Made by a program: the position numbers and the translations under genes | Notes under the pieces: generated by a model | What the model saw: the letters and a program-made list of their open reading frames with translations, nothing else | What the model was told of the DNA's origin: nothing | The model's database searches: none | From: Welwitschia mirabilis | Lineage: Eukaryota; Gnetophyta; Gnetopsida; Welwitschiales | Assembly (NCBI GenBank): GCA_051453625.1 | Contig: JBOZIK010000001.1 | Span: forward strand, 64,127,812 to 64,157,861 | Length of the DNA stretch: 30,050 bases | Direction of reading: 5' to 3' | Shown: positions 1-9,699 of the stretch, one piece after another | Numbering within the stretch: position 1 is the first letter of the stretch | How the letters are laid out: each line of letters starts with the position of its first letter

Positions 1-42
1 TTCGACGGAATTACGACATTCGGATCACTCCGTCTATACTAG

Positions 43-1560
43 CGTGTTGTATTTTGCATCTTATTGATAATTAATAGAATTGAATTTGAACGTGAACTAT
101 TGCACAAATACACACTGCAACACTATGATTATTGGAAATCTGGGATGAGAATATTTCTTAGATTCCTAGATGTTGACATAGAGAAAGTCATCTACAAAGG
201 CCATACTATACCTATGATAATTCAAACTGATGCAAATGATAACACTATCCTAGTTCCTAAATCGTGATATAAATGGATAGTTATGAACAAGTCAAAAACC
301 ATCATAGATGCTTATTCTCTTAATGCAATTTCTTATGCAGTATGTGCAGATGAATTCAAACAAATAGTAAACTGTAACGATGCTAAGGAATCTTGGGACA
401 TTCTTGAAGTAGCACATGAAATAACCTCAACTATTAAACAAGCTAAACTCTAGATGCTCATCTCTAAATTTGAAGATATTCATATGGATGAATAAGAAAC
501 TTTACAAGAATTTTTTGCTAGACTTACAGATATTGTGAATTTAATGGCAAGCCATAGAGAACGCATGGAGGAAAAAAAAGTGGTAAGGAAAGTCTTGACA
601 TTCCTATCCAAGAGATTTAAACTGAAGGTCCTAGCCATCAAAAACAGTAAGAACATTAATGCAATGGCATTAGAAGGACTTCAAGGTAATTTACAAAATT
701 ATGAGCTTAAATTTATTAAAGATAAACAAAAAGGTATTTCTTTAAAATGTGTGTAGGAAGACTACAAATCTGATAGATCAAATGAAGAATTTAATGATGA
801 TGAAGTGACTCTTCTAGCCATAAGATTCAAAATATTTCTTTATAGGAAAAAGAAAGAAGAATTAAGTAGACATGGAAAGAAAGGTCATCCAAAATAAATA
901 AGGGACCAAGAAAAGAGAAAAGAAATTCAATGCTATTTATGTAAAGGATTTGGATATATGGCTTATGAGTGTCCTAAAACCATGAGATATTTTAAAAAAT
1001 CAAAGAATCCCTTATTCATGACTACTTGAAACAATGAAGATGATGAAGATGAGGAAAACTATTCAAATCATAAATCGAATAGAGATAGAAGGTTATTTTT
1101 TATGGCTTTTGTGCCATCACTCCTAGATGTTCCTAGCACATTAATGTATGATGATTTAAATATGATTAATAAATAAGAAGATGAATTAGAAGATACATAT
1201 TACGAGCTGTATGAGAAGTGTGAAAAGCTAGCTAAGAGAATAAATAAATTAAAAAAAATAGTGAATTCTATTAGCAAAGCAAAGGAGGAAATGAAAAAGA
1301 AATATAATGTACTCAAATCTGATAAAATCAAGTTAATTTCTCAAGTAAAAGATCTTTATTTTTTTGTAAATAAATTTTTTGGTAACTCTTCTAAATTAAA
1401 ATAGATGCTTGGAATATAAAAACCTACTAGAGACAAATCAGGTATTGGCTTTAGTTCACAAAAATCATAAGATTAGGTAAACCAAAAGAGTAAGTTTGTA
1501 CAAAATCTTCTATGTAATTTTTGTGGTAAATTTGATCATTAAAAGTATTTTTGTAAAGTT
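43..1560 (+). pseudogene. Copia (SIRE/Maximus-like) gag, decayed
   Basis: This is the capsid/nucleocapsid gene of a Ty1/copia retrotransposon, whose product would package element RNA in virus-like particles. The N-terminal part carries the copia gag landmark YWKSGMRIFL. A downstream block reads ESWDILEVAHE, then a KFEDIHMDE-type helix and a VRKVLTFLSKRF segment, in the order typical of SIRE-like gag. A CCHC knuckle lies at 931-972 (C-x2-C-x4-[H to Y]-x4-C), so its zinc-binding His is lost. A second knuckle at 1513-1554 keeps C, C, H and C but has a stop inside it. The frame (codons starting at positions 1 mod 3) is the same throughout, interrupted only by stops such as 268, 451, 493, 754, 895 and 1027. 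No ATG start is evident, and the true start may lie outside the window. Family assignment is by recognition of the motif series; it is certainly non-functional. Confidence 0.85.
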
Positions 1561-1689
1561 AGATAATTAATGTTTTTCTTTAAAAATATAAATACCTTTC
1601 CTTTTAAGTTTATTCCTAAGGAAAATATACCTCGTAAGTCTAATAGGACTAAGTAGGTTAAAGCTAATAATATTTAAATTTTTCTTACA

Positions 1690-2163
1690 CAGATAACTTT
1701 CAAAAAATAACATATGAATGATTGATGTTTAAACAATGGTTGTTCAAGGCATATGTCAGGAGAAAAATCAAGTTTTCAATACTTCAAAAGTATAAATAGA
1801 GGATAAATCATCTTTAAAAATAACAAAATGATAAAANNNNNNNNTACTAGATGCATCAAGAGAGGTAAGTTACCTAAACTTGATGATGTGCTTTATGTCA
1901 ATGGATTGAAATATAATTTATCAAGTGTGAGTCAATTATTTAATAAAGGTCACAAAGTAATCTTTAAAAAAGTAAAATGCAGTGTTGTAGATGAAAAATT
2001 AAATGTTTCTATTTTTTCTACAAAATGTGTAGGTAATACTTATAGATTAGATGTTAATTTGATTGATCAATTGTTTCATGCAAATTTTGATGTTAGGATA
2101 AATCTTGATAGAACTAAATGTTTTCTGGTAAATTCTTATATAACACCCTATATCTATAATTAA
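1690..2163 (+). pseudogene. Copia protease and pre-integrase region, decayed
   Basis: This continues the gag frame. Around 1726-1760 it reads L-N-N-G-C-S-R-H-M, where copia proteases have L-D-S-G-C-S-R-H-M. The catalytic Asp-Ser pair (1732-1737) is therefore Asn-Asn and the protease is dead. Downstream, DVLYVNGLKYNLSSVSQL, KGHKVIFK and GNTYRLDV (about 1880-2060) match the stretch between protease and integrase core in SIRE-like copia polyproteins. The expected GAG_pre-integrase HRRLGH segment, the integrase core and the RT are not found after 2163; the sequence changes to a promoter-like non-coding stretch. An 8-base N gap at 1837-1844 lies inside this region and keeps the frame. Confidence 0.8.
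1837..1844. other. Assembly gap, 8 N
   Basis: Eight undetermined bases lie inside the copia protease/pre-integrase pseudogene. The reading frame is the same on both sides if the gap is counted as eight bases. Confidence 0.99.
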
Positions 2164-2578
2164 TCTATTAATTATGAAAATGATCTATAGATTAAGTCAT
2201 CATTCCTTGGCTAATTGCACAGTGATCGACTGAATCATAGATTCAGTCGATCAGATATGTTTGGTCAACTGGCCTAAAAGCCCGGTTGCCTAGACCCTTT
2301 TTAGTAATATAGACCTGTGTCTCGATGGATTGACCAGAATCTAAATCGTTTAACTAGACCTAAAATATTATAGTATATAAGTACAGTTAGTGGACCTAAT
2401 TTATTTCTTCATTTTATTCTACTTCTCTTAGTCTATAAAAGAGAGAAAATTCTAACTTTATTTCATTGTATTCTAGCCCTCTCTAGCTCTTAGATCTAGT
2501 GATTTTATTTCAAGATCCAGAGATCTTACTTCCAGATCTAGTAACTTTCTCAGTCCTTTTGCTTGCAAGAGTCTAAGA
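2164..2578 (+). promoter_or_regulatory. LTR/promoter-like non-coding stretch before the PTPD-like pseudogene
   Basis: No coding signal is seen. The stretch holds GTCGAC-type motifs similar in style to those in the copia 3' LTR (4340-4720), a perfect inverted repeat (2223-2253), and two TATA-like boxes: TATATAAG near 2374 and CTATAAAAG near 2432. A pyrimidine-rich leader follows with repeated AGATCTAGT/AGATCCAGA words (2490-2542), and then the ATG of the next pseudogene. It could be the LTR-plus-leader of a second element nested in the copia element, or the promoter region of the downstream ORF. Neither is proven. Confidence 0.4.
2223..2253. repeat. Perfect 14-bp inverted repeat, 3-nt loop
   Basis: The left arm TGATCGACTGAATC (2223-2236) is the exact reverse complement of the right arm GATTCAGTCGATCA (2240-2253), separated by ATA. 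The arms contain a GTCGA/TCGAC-type word that recurs in the copia 3' LTR, so this is probably part of an LTR-type regulatory region. Confidence 0.9.
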
Positions 2579-3619
2579 ATGGATGAAAGCTCATCTAGAA
2601 GAAGAGCAAAGGAGGCTCCCTCTAGGAGTCCAGCAATCTTTTACTAAGGAATATTAGAAGAAGATATTGATACATTTTTTGACAAGTTTGAGAAGAAATC
2701 TATGTGCTAAGAGTGATCTATAGCTATCGCAGAGCTCAGGAAACTTAGGGAAGTCATCTAACTTCTAAGAGATAAAGATCTCAATCATTTCTTAGATGTT
2801 TCAGATCCCGTTTATTCATTTGTTACTAGAATGTTTTACTGTAATGCCTCTTTTTATCATGACTCCATGATTCTTGAAACCCTTATTTTGGAGAAGAGGA
2901 TAAGAGTAACGATAAATCTCATTTATCAATTGACTAATCTTCTAAAGGGGAACTATAAATAGTTTTGGCCTCTTAGGGACACCATGGAAGATAAGCCTGT
3001 AGTTACAAGGGAGCTTTATGGTAATATGCACACTTGGAATCACACCTTATCTATTTTCTTATTGACTCCTAAATATCATTTTCTTCATTTGATTTTTACT
3101 TATAAATTTTTACTTTAGCTGGCCATCATGATGATGCTTCTTGTAATGGAGTTTATTTGATGTATTTGATAGGATCTGACATTTTATAGATGCTCATACT
3201 ATAATACTGAAGAATATAACCTCACAGCTAAAGTACCATAGAACTAGGGCTTTATACTACTCCGTGCTTATCACTAGTATTTTTCACCACTTTCATGTCA
3301 ACTTTCATTCTAAGTTAAAAACATTCAGCTTATGTCACCCATTGGATATGCAACCTTCTCTTGCATGTATATCTTTGTTTCCTCTAAGAAATATCCTTCT
3401 GCTACTCCTAACGAAGCCTCTCTTAATGAGGCTCTTTCATATATAAGACAAATTAACTCTCATACTAGGCATATGAAGGAATCCCTCCTTATAGATGAAT
3501 ATGATATTATGGATATCTTAGCAGAAGCTACCAGCTTAGCTTGCATAGGAGGTGATAACAAGGAATTAAAGGAAGACTTTGAAGAGGAAGAAGAAAAAGA
3601 AGTGGAGGATTCTGATTGA
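2579..3619 (+). pseudogene. 'Putative plant transposon protein'-like ORF, decayed
   Basis: An ATG at 2579 opens a Ser/Arg-rich N-terminus (MDESSSRRRAKEAPSRSP). A region follows with the signatures RKLREV, NHFLDVSDPVY, FVTRMFYCNAS and MILETLI, then WPLRDT, VTRELYGNMHTWNHTLSIFL and TPKYHFLHLIFTY. I recognise this order as the 'putative plant transposon protein' family (Pfam Transposase_32-like), whose biochemical role is not established. The coding trace changes frame near 3117 (GHHDDASCNGVYLMYLI), again before about 3264 (IFHHFHVNFHS), and again near 3332, after which SSKKYPSATP leads into an acidic Glu-rich tail that ends in a stop at 3617-3619. In-frame stops occur at several apparent Gln codons. 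It sits between copia protease relics and the copia polypurine tract, where RT and integrase would be expected. The name rests on recollection of the family, so identity needs a search. Confidence 0.6.
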
Positions 3620-4202
3620 AATATTTTATTTTCAGATTATGTTTTTCATTCTCTCCTTTACCATTAATGTTAAAAATGGGGAGAACTAGTTGTGTTTATT
3701 TGTGTTTATGTGTTAAACTTCTTGTACGCTCTTGATGAGCACTTTTATTTTGCAATTCTTAGATGCTAGAGTTGTAATGTTTTTACTTATATTTAATTCA
3801 ATGCAATTGTCTATTTGTAGCATAAATATTTTATATCATTTGATATGTCATTGTAATATCATAAAACTTGTTATGCCTTTTGAAATTATATATCATTTTG
3901 AAAATCTTAAAGTCTTTGTAATATTTGGATAAAATCATAATTTATATCATATGATTTAATGTTGAATAATTCTTTGTAATTAATATTATATTTAGCATAA
4001 AGTTGTGCCTTTTTAAATCCTTAATTATGCATATTAACTTGGTTGCATTTCAAAAGCACAAAATTTGATTATTTAAGATATCTTTAACTTGTTTCAAATT
4101 GGAATGTATTTAAAATAAGCATGTTATAAGGGGGAGTTTTTCTATAAATTCGAATTTTGTCAAGACTAAGTATCATTTGTTATCAATGTCAAAAGGGAAT
4201 AT
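3620..4202 (+). other. Non-coding 3' region with copia polypurine tract
   Basis: This is a T-rich stretch without coding signal. Near its end is ATAAGGGGGAG (about 4126-4136), a typical SIRE-type polypurine tract, and a second, decayed purine run follows at about 4189-4202 just before the LTR. Short apparent reading frames here are hydrophobic low-complexity translations of T-rich DNA and are not genes. Confidence 0.6.
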
Positions 4203-4344
4203 TATTGGAATATGTTTTGTCAATTGATGTTAAACTAATGTCTTTTGTATAGAAAATTTTGTATATTTATGTAGAAGAGTTTAAAGTTTTTATAGGTTAA
4301 AAGATGGAATTAAAACATGCACCAGAAACCTATTTATTTGTTCA

Positions 4345-4720
4345 TGCTCTAAAGGGATCAACTAGATCCTTAAGGGATGACCACACCTGAAGTTATCAAA
4401 AGAAAATGGACTGCATCTAGAGGGGTCGACTGGATTTTGATGGGTTAACAAGATCTGTAACTTAGAAAACCAGTGTTCCTAAACCAAATGAAGATAAGAG
4501 GTCGACCAGATTTTCATGGGGTCAACCGGATTTGAGGACCTGATAGACAGTATTCCTAGACTGAGAGACAAGGGACCAACAAAACTGGAATCAACTGAAC
4601 CCAAATGAGGTTGACCAGATAGGAAGATGTAAAAACTTAGATGAGCAAATCTTTCTCTTGATAGACTTATATATCTCATGGCATTACATGGGGTCAACCA
4701 GATTTTTGTGGGGTCAACTA
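4345..4720 (+). repeat. Degenerate GGGTCGACYRGAT-type repeats in the LTR
   Basis: At least eight diverged copies of a motif of the form GGGGTC(G/A)ACC(A/G)GAT(T/C) occur, for example near 4348, 4422, 4499, 4519, 4608, 4689 and 4710. Several are paired about 20 bp apart. An antisense reading frame of 90 codons over this stretch repeats VDPTKIW/VDPMKIW only because of this DNA repeat and is not a gene. Confidence 0.7.
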
Positions 4721-4991
4721 AATATAGCAGAAAAGAAATTTTTCTAAACATTATAAATCTATTATCTAGCCATTAAGTAGTCATTTTATGGTCATTTATA
4801 TCCATTGTAAGTACAATTCAAATGTTATAAATCATAATAGCCTTCTATTATAAATAGCTAAGTTATAGATGACTAATCAATCTTTTGGAACCACTCTTAT
4901 TTGGCTAAATTTATTGGATCTAAAAGATTGAGCTATGCATTAGCATTGTTATCATTGTTATATCTTAACTTCTATACTTCTAACTAGAGGA

Positions 4992-5091
4992 NNNNNNNNN
5001 NNNNNNNNNNNNNNNNNNNNNNNNNNNNNNNNNNNNNNNNNNNNNNNNNNNNNNNNNNNNNNNNNNNNNNNNNNNNNNNNNNNNNNNNNNN
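4992..5091. other. Assembly gap, 100 N, flanked by a 50-bp identity
   Basis: The gap is exactly 100 N, a conventional placeholder. The 50 bases before it (4942-4991) are identical to 5096-5145 after it. This is best explained as two contigs overlapping by about 50 bp that were not merged, so the true gap is probably zero or negative. Confidence 0.9.
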
Positions 5092-5299
5092 CATGAGCAT
5101 TGTTATCATTGTTATATCTTAACTTCTATACTTCTAACTAGAGGAGATCTATCATTGGCATACTTGCTTCATTCAAAGTCAAATCTAAAGCTTCATTGGT
5201 TATATTTCTATAGGAGGAGAGCTCCATCTATTGTATTGTTTTTAGAATGAATGATATTTGTGCTATTAAGGAATCATTACAATCACTACCCTATTTTCT

Positions 5300-5505
5300 A
5301 AAGGTGGAGACTAATCCTTATAAAGTCAATTTTTAAAGGTTGAGACTAATCCTTAAAAATCTGTTACTAAAGGTTAAGACTAAGCCTTAAAAAGTTCATT
5401 GCTAAAGATTGAGACTTAGCCTGGAAAAGTCCGTTGCTAAAGGTTGAGACTTAGCCTAAAAAAGTTCATTTATAAAGGTTATAGGTGAACCTAAAATACT
5501 TAGTG
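5300..5505 (+). repeat. 35-bp tandem repeat, about six units
   Basis: Units start at 5300, 5335, 5369, 5404, 5439 and 5474, with lengths of 35, 34, 35 and 35 and the last units degenerate. The core is AAAGGTTGAGACTTAGCCT followed by an A-rich run and GTTCATTGCT-like sequence. Such arrays are known inside SIRE-type LTRs, and this one lies in the 3' LTR. Confidence 0.9.
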
Positions 5506-6084
5506 AAGTAATAGAGATTTGAGATCTAGCTTTAGAGAAGCTAATTATTAAGAATGAAGTAGGGGATTTCCCAAATCACTATAAATCTAGCTTGCATCAA
5601 ATTGGTAGTTTGTGCTTTCAGTTTTTAATTCTTTACTTTTAATATTTTATCATATTATTCACTTCTTAGAATATTTTATTTATACATGCAAGTTGGATTT
5701 TAAATTGATTTCTTTCTTATTTTTGTTAGGTTTTTAAAAGAACCTATTCACCCCCTTAGGATTCTCGATCCTATCAATATGATCCTCATGAAAGAAGCTC
5801 AATAGATATTAGAAGAATAAGAAGTTAAAAGAAAATATTACTCTTTGACTATTAAACTAATAAAGAAGGAAGAGGTACTCGAAAAATATCCTATTAAGAA
5901 AGGTTTGAAATGCATTCAAATTCAAAAGAATCAATCTTTAATTATTAAGAGAAATCTAACTCATTCTTAAAAGAGAAAATTAAAAAGGGTGTTAACAAAA
6001 TGGACTAATGCACTCACTTAAACCCACGAAGATATTACAGGGATAGAAGCTACAATATGTTAACATAAAATTTATTTAGATATA

Positions 6085-6930
6085 ATAGCAAAACCTATTA
6101 GACAACTAGAAATAATATGTAATTCTCATATGCAAGGTGTAATTAAGAAAGAAATTTTAAGACTATTAAAAGTACGATTCATCTACTCTATTTCTAATTC
6201 AAAACGGATAAGCCCTATGATAGTAGTTTCTAAGAAGAAGAATAAATCGAAAGTGTTCATAGATTTTAGGCTACTAAATGCTACTACTTATAAAGATTAT
6301 TTTTTATTACTCTTTGTAGATCAGGCTTTAGAAAGAATTTCTAGTTACACATACTACAATTTCTTGGATGAGTATAGTGGATATAAACAAATTCCTATAG
6401 CTCTTAAAGACTAAGAAAAAATAACTTTTACTTGTGAATGGATTACATATGTCTTTAAAGTTTTACGTTTTGTATTATCTAATGTACTATTTAGTTTTTA
6501 GAGGCTAGTAAATAGTGTTTTTTAAAACACGATAACAAGACGATTTGAGGTGTTCATGGATGATTTCTTAACTTTTGAAAAATATTTTAATGAAATTTGA
6601 AAATAATGAAAACTATACTTACTTTATGTAAAGAAAAGAATTTAAAACTGATTTGGTCTAAAAGTCATCTCATGGTAGCTGAAGGTATTATTTTAGGCCA
6701 TAGAATATCAATCAGAGGACTTGAAACTGATGAGAAAAATATTAATTTCATTAAAGAAATTTCTTCATCAACTAAACTAACATAACTAAGATCATTTTTG
6801 GGCCATGTAGGTTGTTATAAAAGATTTATTACTAATTTTAGTAAAATTACTAAATTATTTAGTAATATTTTACAAAAATATATGCCTTATGAGTGGACCC
6901 AGGAATCCAAAAATACTTTTTAATTATAAA
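6085..6930 (+). pseudogene. Gypsy reverse transcriptase, decayed
   Basis: Visible RT motifs in order are SPMIVVSKKKN and FIDFRLLNATTYKDYF (about 6210-6300), ALERISSYTYYNFLDEYSGY and KQIPIAL (to 6411), and then, after a stop at a family Gln, TFTCEWITYVFK. A second Gln-to-stop interrupts F-x-RLVN near 6498. The active site FMDD (6556-6564) is intact. LRSFLGHVGCYKRFI and FSKITKL (about 6787-6855) are the classical C-terminal RT block. The frame changes around 6590. The product would copy element RNA into DNA; this copy cannot encode it. Confidence 0.85.
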
Positions 6931-6949
6931 AGATATATTAACTAAACCT

Positions 6950-7370
6950 GTATATCATAAAAATCAAATTGGGATAAACCTTTTTACATTATAATTGATA
7001 CTTCACAATATGCTATTTGTGTTGTTTTGGAATATAAAAATAATAGTTATAAATCTAATGCTATTGCTTACATAAGTAAAAGTCTCAATTCTATATAATA
7101 AAATTACATAGTTATATAAAGAGAGATGCTAGCCATAGTAGTAGTCTTAGATACATTTATGCATTATATCCTAGATTATGAGGTTAAAATTCATATGGAT
7201 CATAGTGCTATACAATTTTTAATGAATAAGAAGGAAGCCAATTCTCAAATCCTAAGATGGATACTTTTAATGCAAGAATTTTAACTCAAGATAATAAACA
7301 AAAAGGAAATAAAAAATGTAGTGGCTAATCATTTGTCTAGGCTAGAATTCCTTAAAGAACTAAATAATTA
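6950..7370 (+). pseudogene. Gypsy RNase H, decayed
   Basis: The trace runs through an Asp-containing start (IIDTSQYAICVVL, about 6985-7030), AIAYISKSL, a M-x-D-H-S-A-I motif near 7195 (TDHSAI in the family), and RWILLMQEF, ending in VVANHLSRLEFL. The usual VVADHLSRL catalytic Asp is Asn here (codon 7327-7329, a GAT-to-AAT change), so activity would be lost even without the stops. Confidence 0.75.
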
Positions 7371-7559
7371 AATATTTAAAATAGTTTTTTTGATGAGCAT
7401 TTAGTAATTTTACAAGAAGCTCGTTGGTTGCAGACATTGCTAATTTCTTAGTAAGTAAGAGAAGACCTTCTTACTTAACCTATTATAAGAAAAAGAGATT
7501 ATTAAGAGAGGTAAAAAATTATACATGAAAAAATAAGTTTCTCTTCAAATTTTATAAGG

Positions 7560-8690
7560 ATGATATCATTTAGGATGTATTAGTAAGCATGATCAGAAGT
7601 AGCTACTGCAAGCTTTCCATGTAGAAGAAGGAAAAGGTCATTATGGAGGAAAATAAATAGTCATAAAATATTGAATGTATAATATTATTGACTTTCTCTA
7701 TTCAAGAAATGTTTCAATTACACTAAAGGATATGACAAGTTTTAGAGAGAGAGAGCATGATCAAAAGTAATGGAAATGTCCTAAAAATGGATTCAATCTT
7801 TATAGCCCTTTGATATTTAGAGAATAGTTTACATTGATTCTATTAATCCAAAATCCTATAAAAACAAATACATTCTAATTTGTGTAGATTATTGACTATA
7901 TGGGTTGAAGCTGAGGATATTCCTAGCTATTCCACTGAGATTGTAGTAAAATTCTTATCTAAGAATATCTTTTAAAGGTTTTGTATGCTTAGGAGTATTA
8001 TATCAAATAAGAAAATCCATTTCACTAGTTAAGACTTTGAAGATTTTTTTTCCTAAGTATGGTGTCCCTCATAAACTCTCCTCTACTTATCATCCCTAAT
8101 ATAACATAACATTGAGGTCACAAATGGAAGATTAAATTAAATTCTAACTAAAACATTAAACACTAAAAGAACAGATTGGTTATATAAAATTATTAAAGAT
8201 TTATGACCCTATAAGATAACTTGAAAAAATAGTACAGATTTCACATCTTATAAGTTAGTTTATTATAAGAAAGTAACTTTATTTATTGAGTTAAAATTAA
8301 CATCCTATAAATTGGCTAAATAATTATATCATGATTTGAATAAACCTTAAAAGAAAAGGATATAGAATATGGATGAATTAGATGAGGATAGAAGAGAAGC
8401 CTTGATAAGAAAATAATTAATCCAAGGATAAGTAAAAGAGTGGGATGATCGTAATATCCATAAAACTAATTTTAAAATTAGAAATAAAGTCTTGAATTTG
8501 ATCCTAAATATATATCCTCTAAATAAAGTATACTTAGAAATGGATTGAGCCATATAATTTAACAAAAATTTTAACTAATAAAGCAATGGAAGTATTTAAT
8601 CAAGAAATTAAAGATACATATCAAGTAAATGATCATAGAATTAAAACTTGTATAGAATAAGTTTCACTCTTAGAAGAAATTGGATGACCT
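7560..8690 (+). pseudogene. Gypsy integrase, decayed
   Basis: Integrase relics are spread over several frames: an F-H-V-E-E-x-K-G-H-Y-G-G zinc-domain word near 7617, a P-x-NGFN-YSPF region near 7780-7810, KYILICVD, W-V-E-A-E, FLSKNIF, KYGVPHKLSSTYHP (about 8055-8095) and NGRLNQIL-like sequence. A C-terminal stretch follows with ELDEDRREALI (about 8370-8410) and KIRNKVL. This matches the Ty3/gypsy core and C-terminal order. Many frameshifts make the catalytic triad impossible to place with certainty. Confidence 0.65.
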
Positions 8691-9651
8691 TATAGGATGA
8701 AAAGAATTCTACCCATGCATCTTCCTCCATAATTATAATATTAAATAATGATAATAATTTAAAAAATTAATAAGGTTTATCTTTTAGGATAGAAAAATGC
8801 ATGTTATTTAAATTACAGGATTTTTGGTTATTAGATAAAACTTTCTTTCTTAGGAATTAATAAGACTTTAAAAAAGAAGAGGTTGCAATAATAAGAATGA
8901 CTAGATGATGAAGGAAAATAATAGTACCCATGCAATCATTTATCTTATGTTACTCTGGGGGAAAAAAGAGTAGTGTCCTACCATAAGTGAACTAGGACAA
9001 ATGTTCATAAGAGGGACCTTTGATAGTGTAATAAGATAGCTATGAGTACTTCACTAAGAAATTAGCTAGCCATAATTGAGGTTTATAACTCTATGGTTCC
9101 TTATTTCTATGATAGTTATTGCACTCTTCTCATTGCAAACATTTTCTTAAAATAAAGGTTCTTTGGCTTAGAGTTATATAGAAGATAATCACTCTCTAGG
9201 CATTATCTAAGGAATGATTAGTCACCAATATTTTCTTCAAATCGAGTAAACCTTAAAGTAATGTAAATGTTATGCAAGATACCATTATTTTGTTTCAACA
9301 TTTAGGACATTTAAATAAATGTATCTTTCTTCTATTTATCCTAAAGTAGTAAATTCTTATGAGAATAAAAGAGCTTGACATTCAAAATGATTACTATAAT
9401 TTGGCATAACAAAAATGAGTACTAATTACTAATTTTAATAAAAGATTTTTATTTCATAATACAATCAACAATAGTTATTACATCTTACAATAAAAAATGT
9501 TTTCAATAGAAAGCACATTTTTTCTATAATTATAGGTAAAGCTAGAAAAATAGCTAGCATAACTAAAAAAATAGAAATTAGCTAAACTTAATCCCATAAG
9601 GCCTCAAAAGAACTGAAACCTATATATTTTATTCCTCCTAGACCTCCTTTG
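8691..9651. other. No gene recognised; possible polypurine tract at 8957-8970
   Basis: This is AT-rich sequence with no family signature. A purine run GGGGGAAAAAAGAG at 8957-8970 lies downstream of the plus-strand integrase relic and could be the polypurine tract of that gypsy element, with an LTR beginning just after it. No second LTR copy was found to test this. Confidence 0.25.
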
Positions 9652-9686
9652 ACTTGCATTTTCTGCTGAAGGAAGAAAATGCAAGT
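9652..9686. repeat. Perfect 13-bp inverted repeat, 9-nt loop
   Basis: ACTTGCATTTTCT (9652-9664) pairs exactly with AGAAAATGCAAGT (9674-9686) around GCTGAAGGA. No terminator role is implied in a plant genome. It may be a small foldback relic. Confidence 0.85.
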
Positions 9687-9699
9687 AGTGTAGGAAGTT

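Larger units (their letters stand above)
4203..5777 (+). mobile_element. 3' LTR of the SIRE-like copia element
   Basis: The start reads TATTGGAATATGTTTTGTCA, one transition away from the TGTTGGAATATG-type LTR start common in SIRE-like elements, and it directly follows a purine tract. The end, CCTATTCACCCCC...CCTATCA (about 5740-5777), resembles the usual SIRE LTR end and closes with CA. What follows is not a primer binding site but gypsy pol sequence, as expected for a 3' LTR inserted in another element. The interior holds GTCGACC-type repeats, an assembly gap and 35-bp tandem repeats. The 5' LTR is outside the window, so a target-site duplication cannot be checked. Confidence 0.7.
5778..8690 (+). 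mobile_element. Ty3/gypsy pol remnant (Athila/Tat-like), interrupted at its left by the copia element
   Basis: RT, RNase H and integrase relics follow one another in Ty3/gypsy order on the plus strand. The RT words FMDDF and LLNATT..KD and the RNase H end VVA[N]HLSRLEF resemble the Athila/Tat branch more than chromoviruses; lineage assignment is tentative. The sequence starts inside a region upstream of RT, directly after the copia LTR, so gag and protease are either absent or lie beyond the window to the left. Frameshifts and stops are frequent. No LTR of this element was recognised. Confidence 0.75.

Noticed and set aside
3732-3932. 66-codon hydrophobic plus-strand frame
   Set aside because: T-rich low-complexity DNA downstream of the PTPD-like stop gives membrane-like residues by composition; no family match.
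4479-4751. 90-codon minus-strand frame with repeated VDPxKIW
   Set aside because: It is the antisense reading of the GTCGACC-type LTR repeats; the amino-acid repeat follows the DNA repeat and there is no independent coding signal.
5778-5800. Primer binding site after the copia LTR
   Set aside because: The bases after the LTR end do not match TGGTATCAGAGC and the following DNA is gypsy pol, so this is the 3' LTR, not the 5' one.
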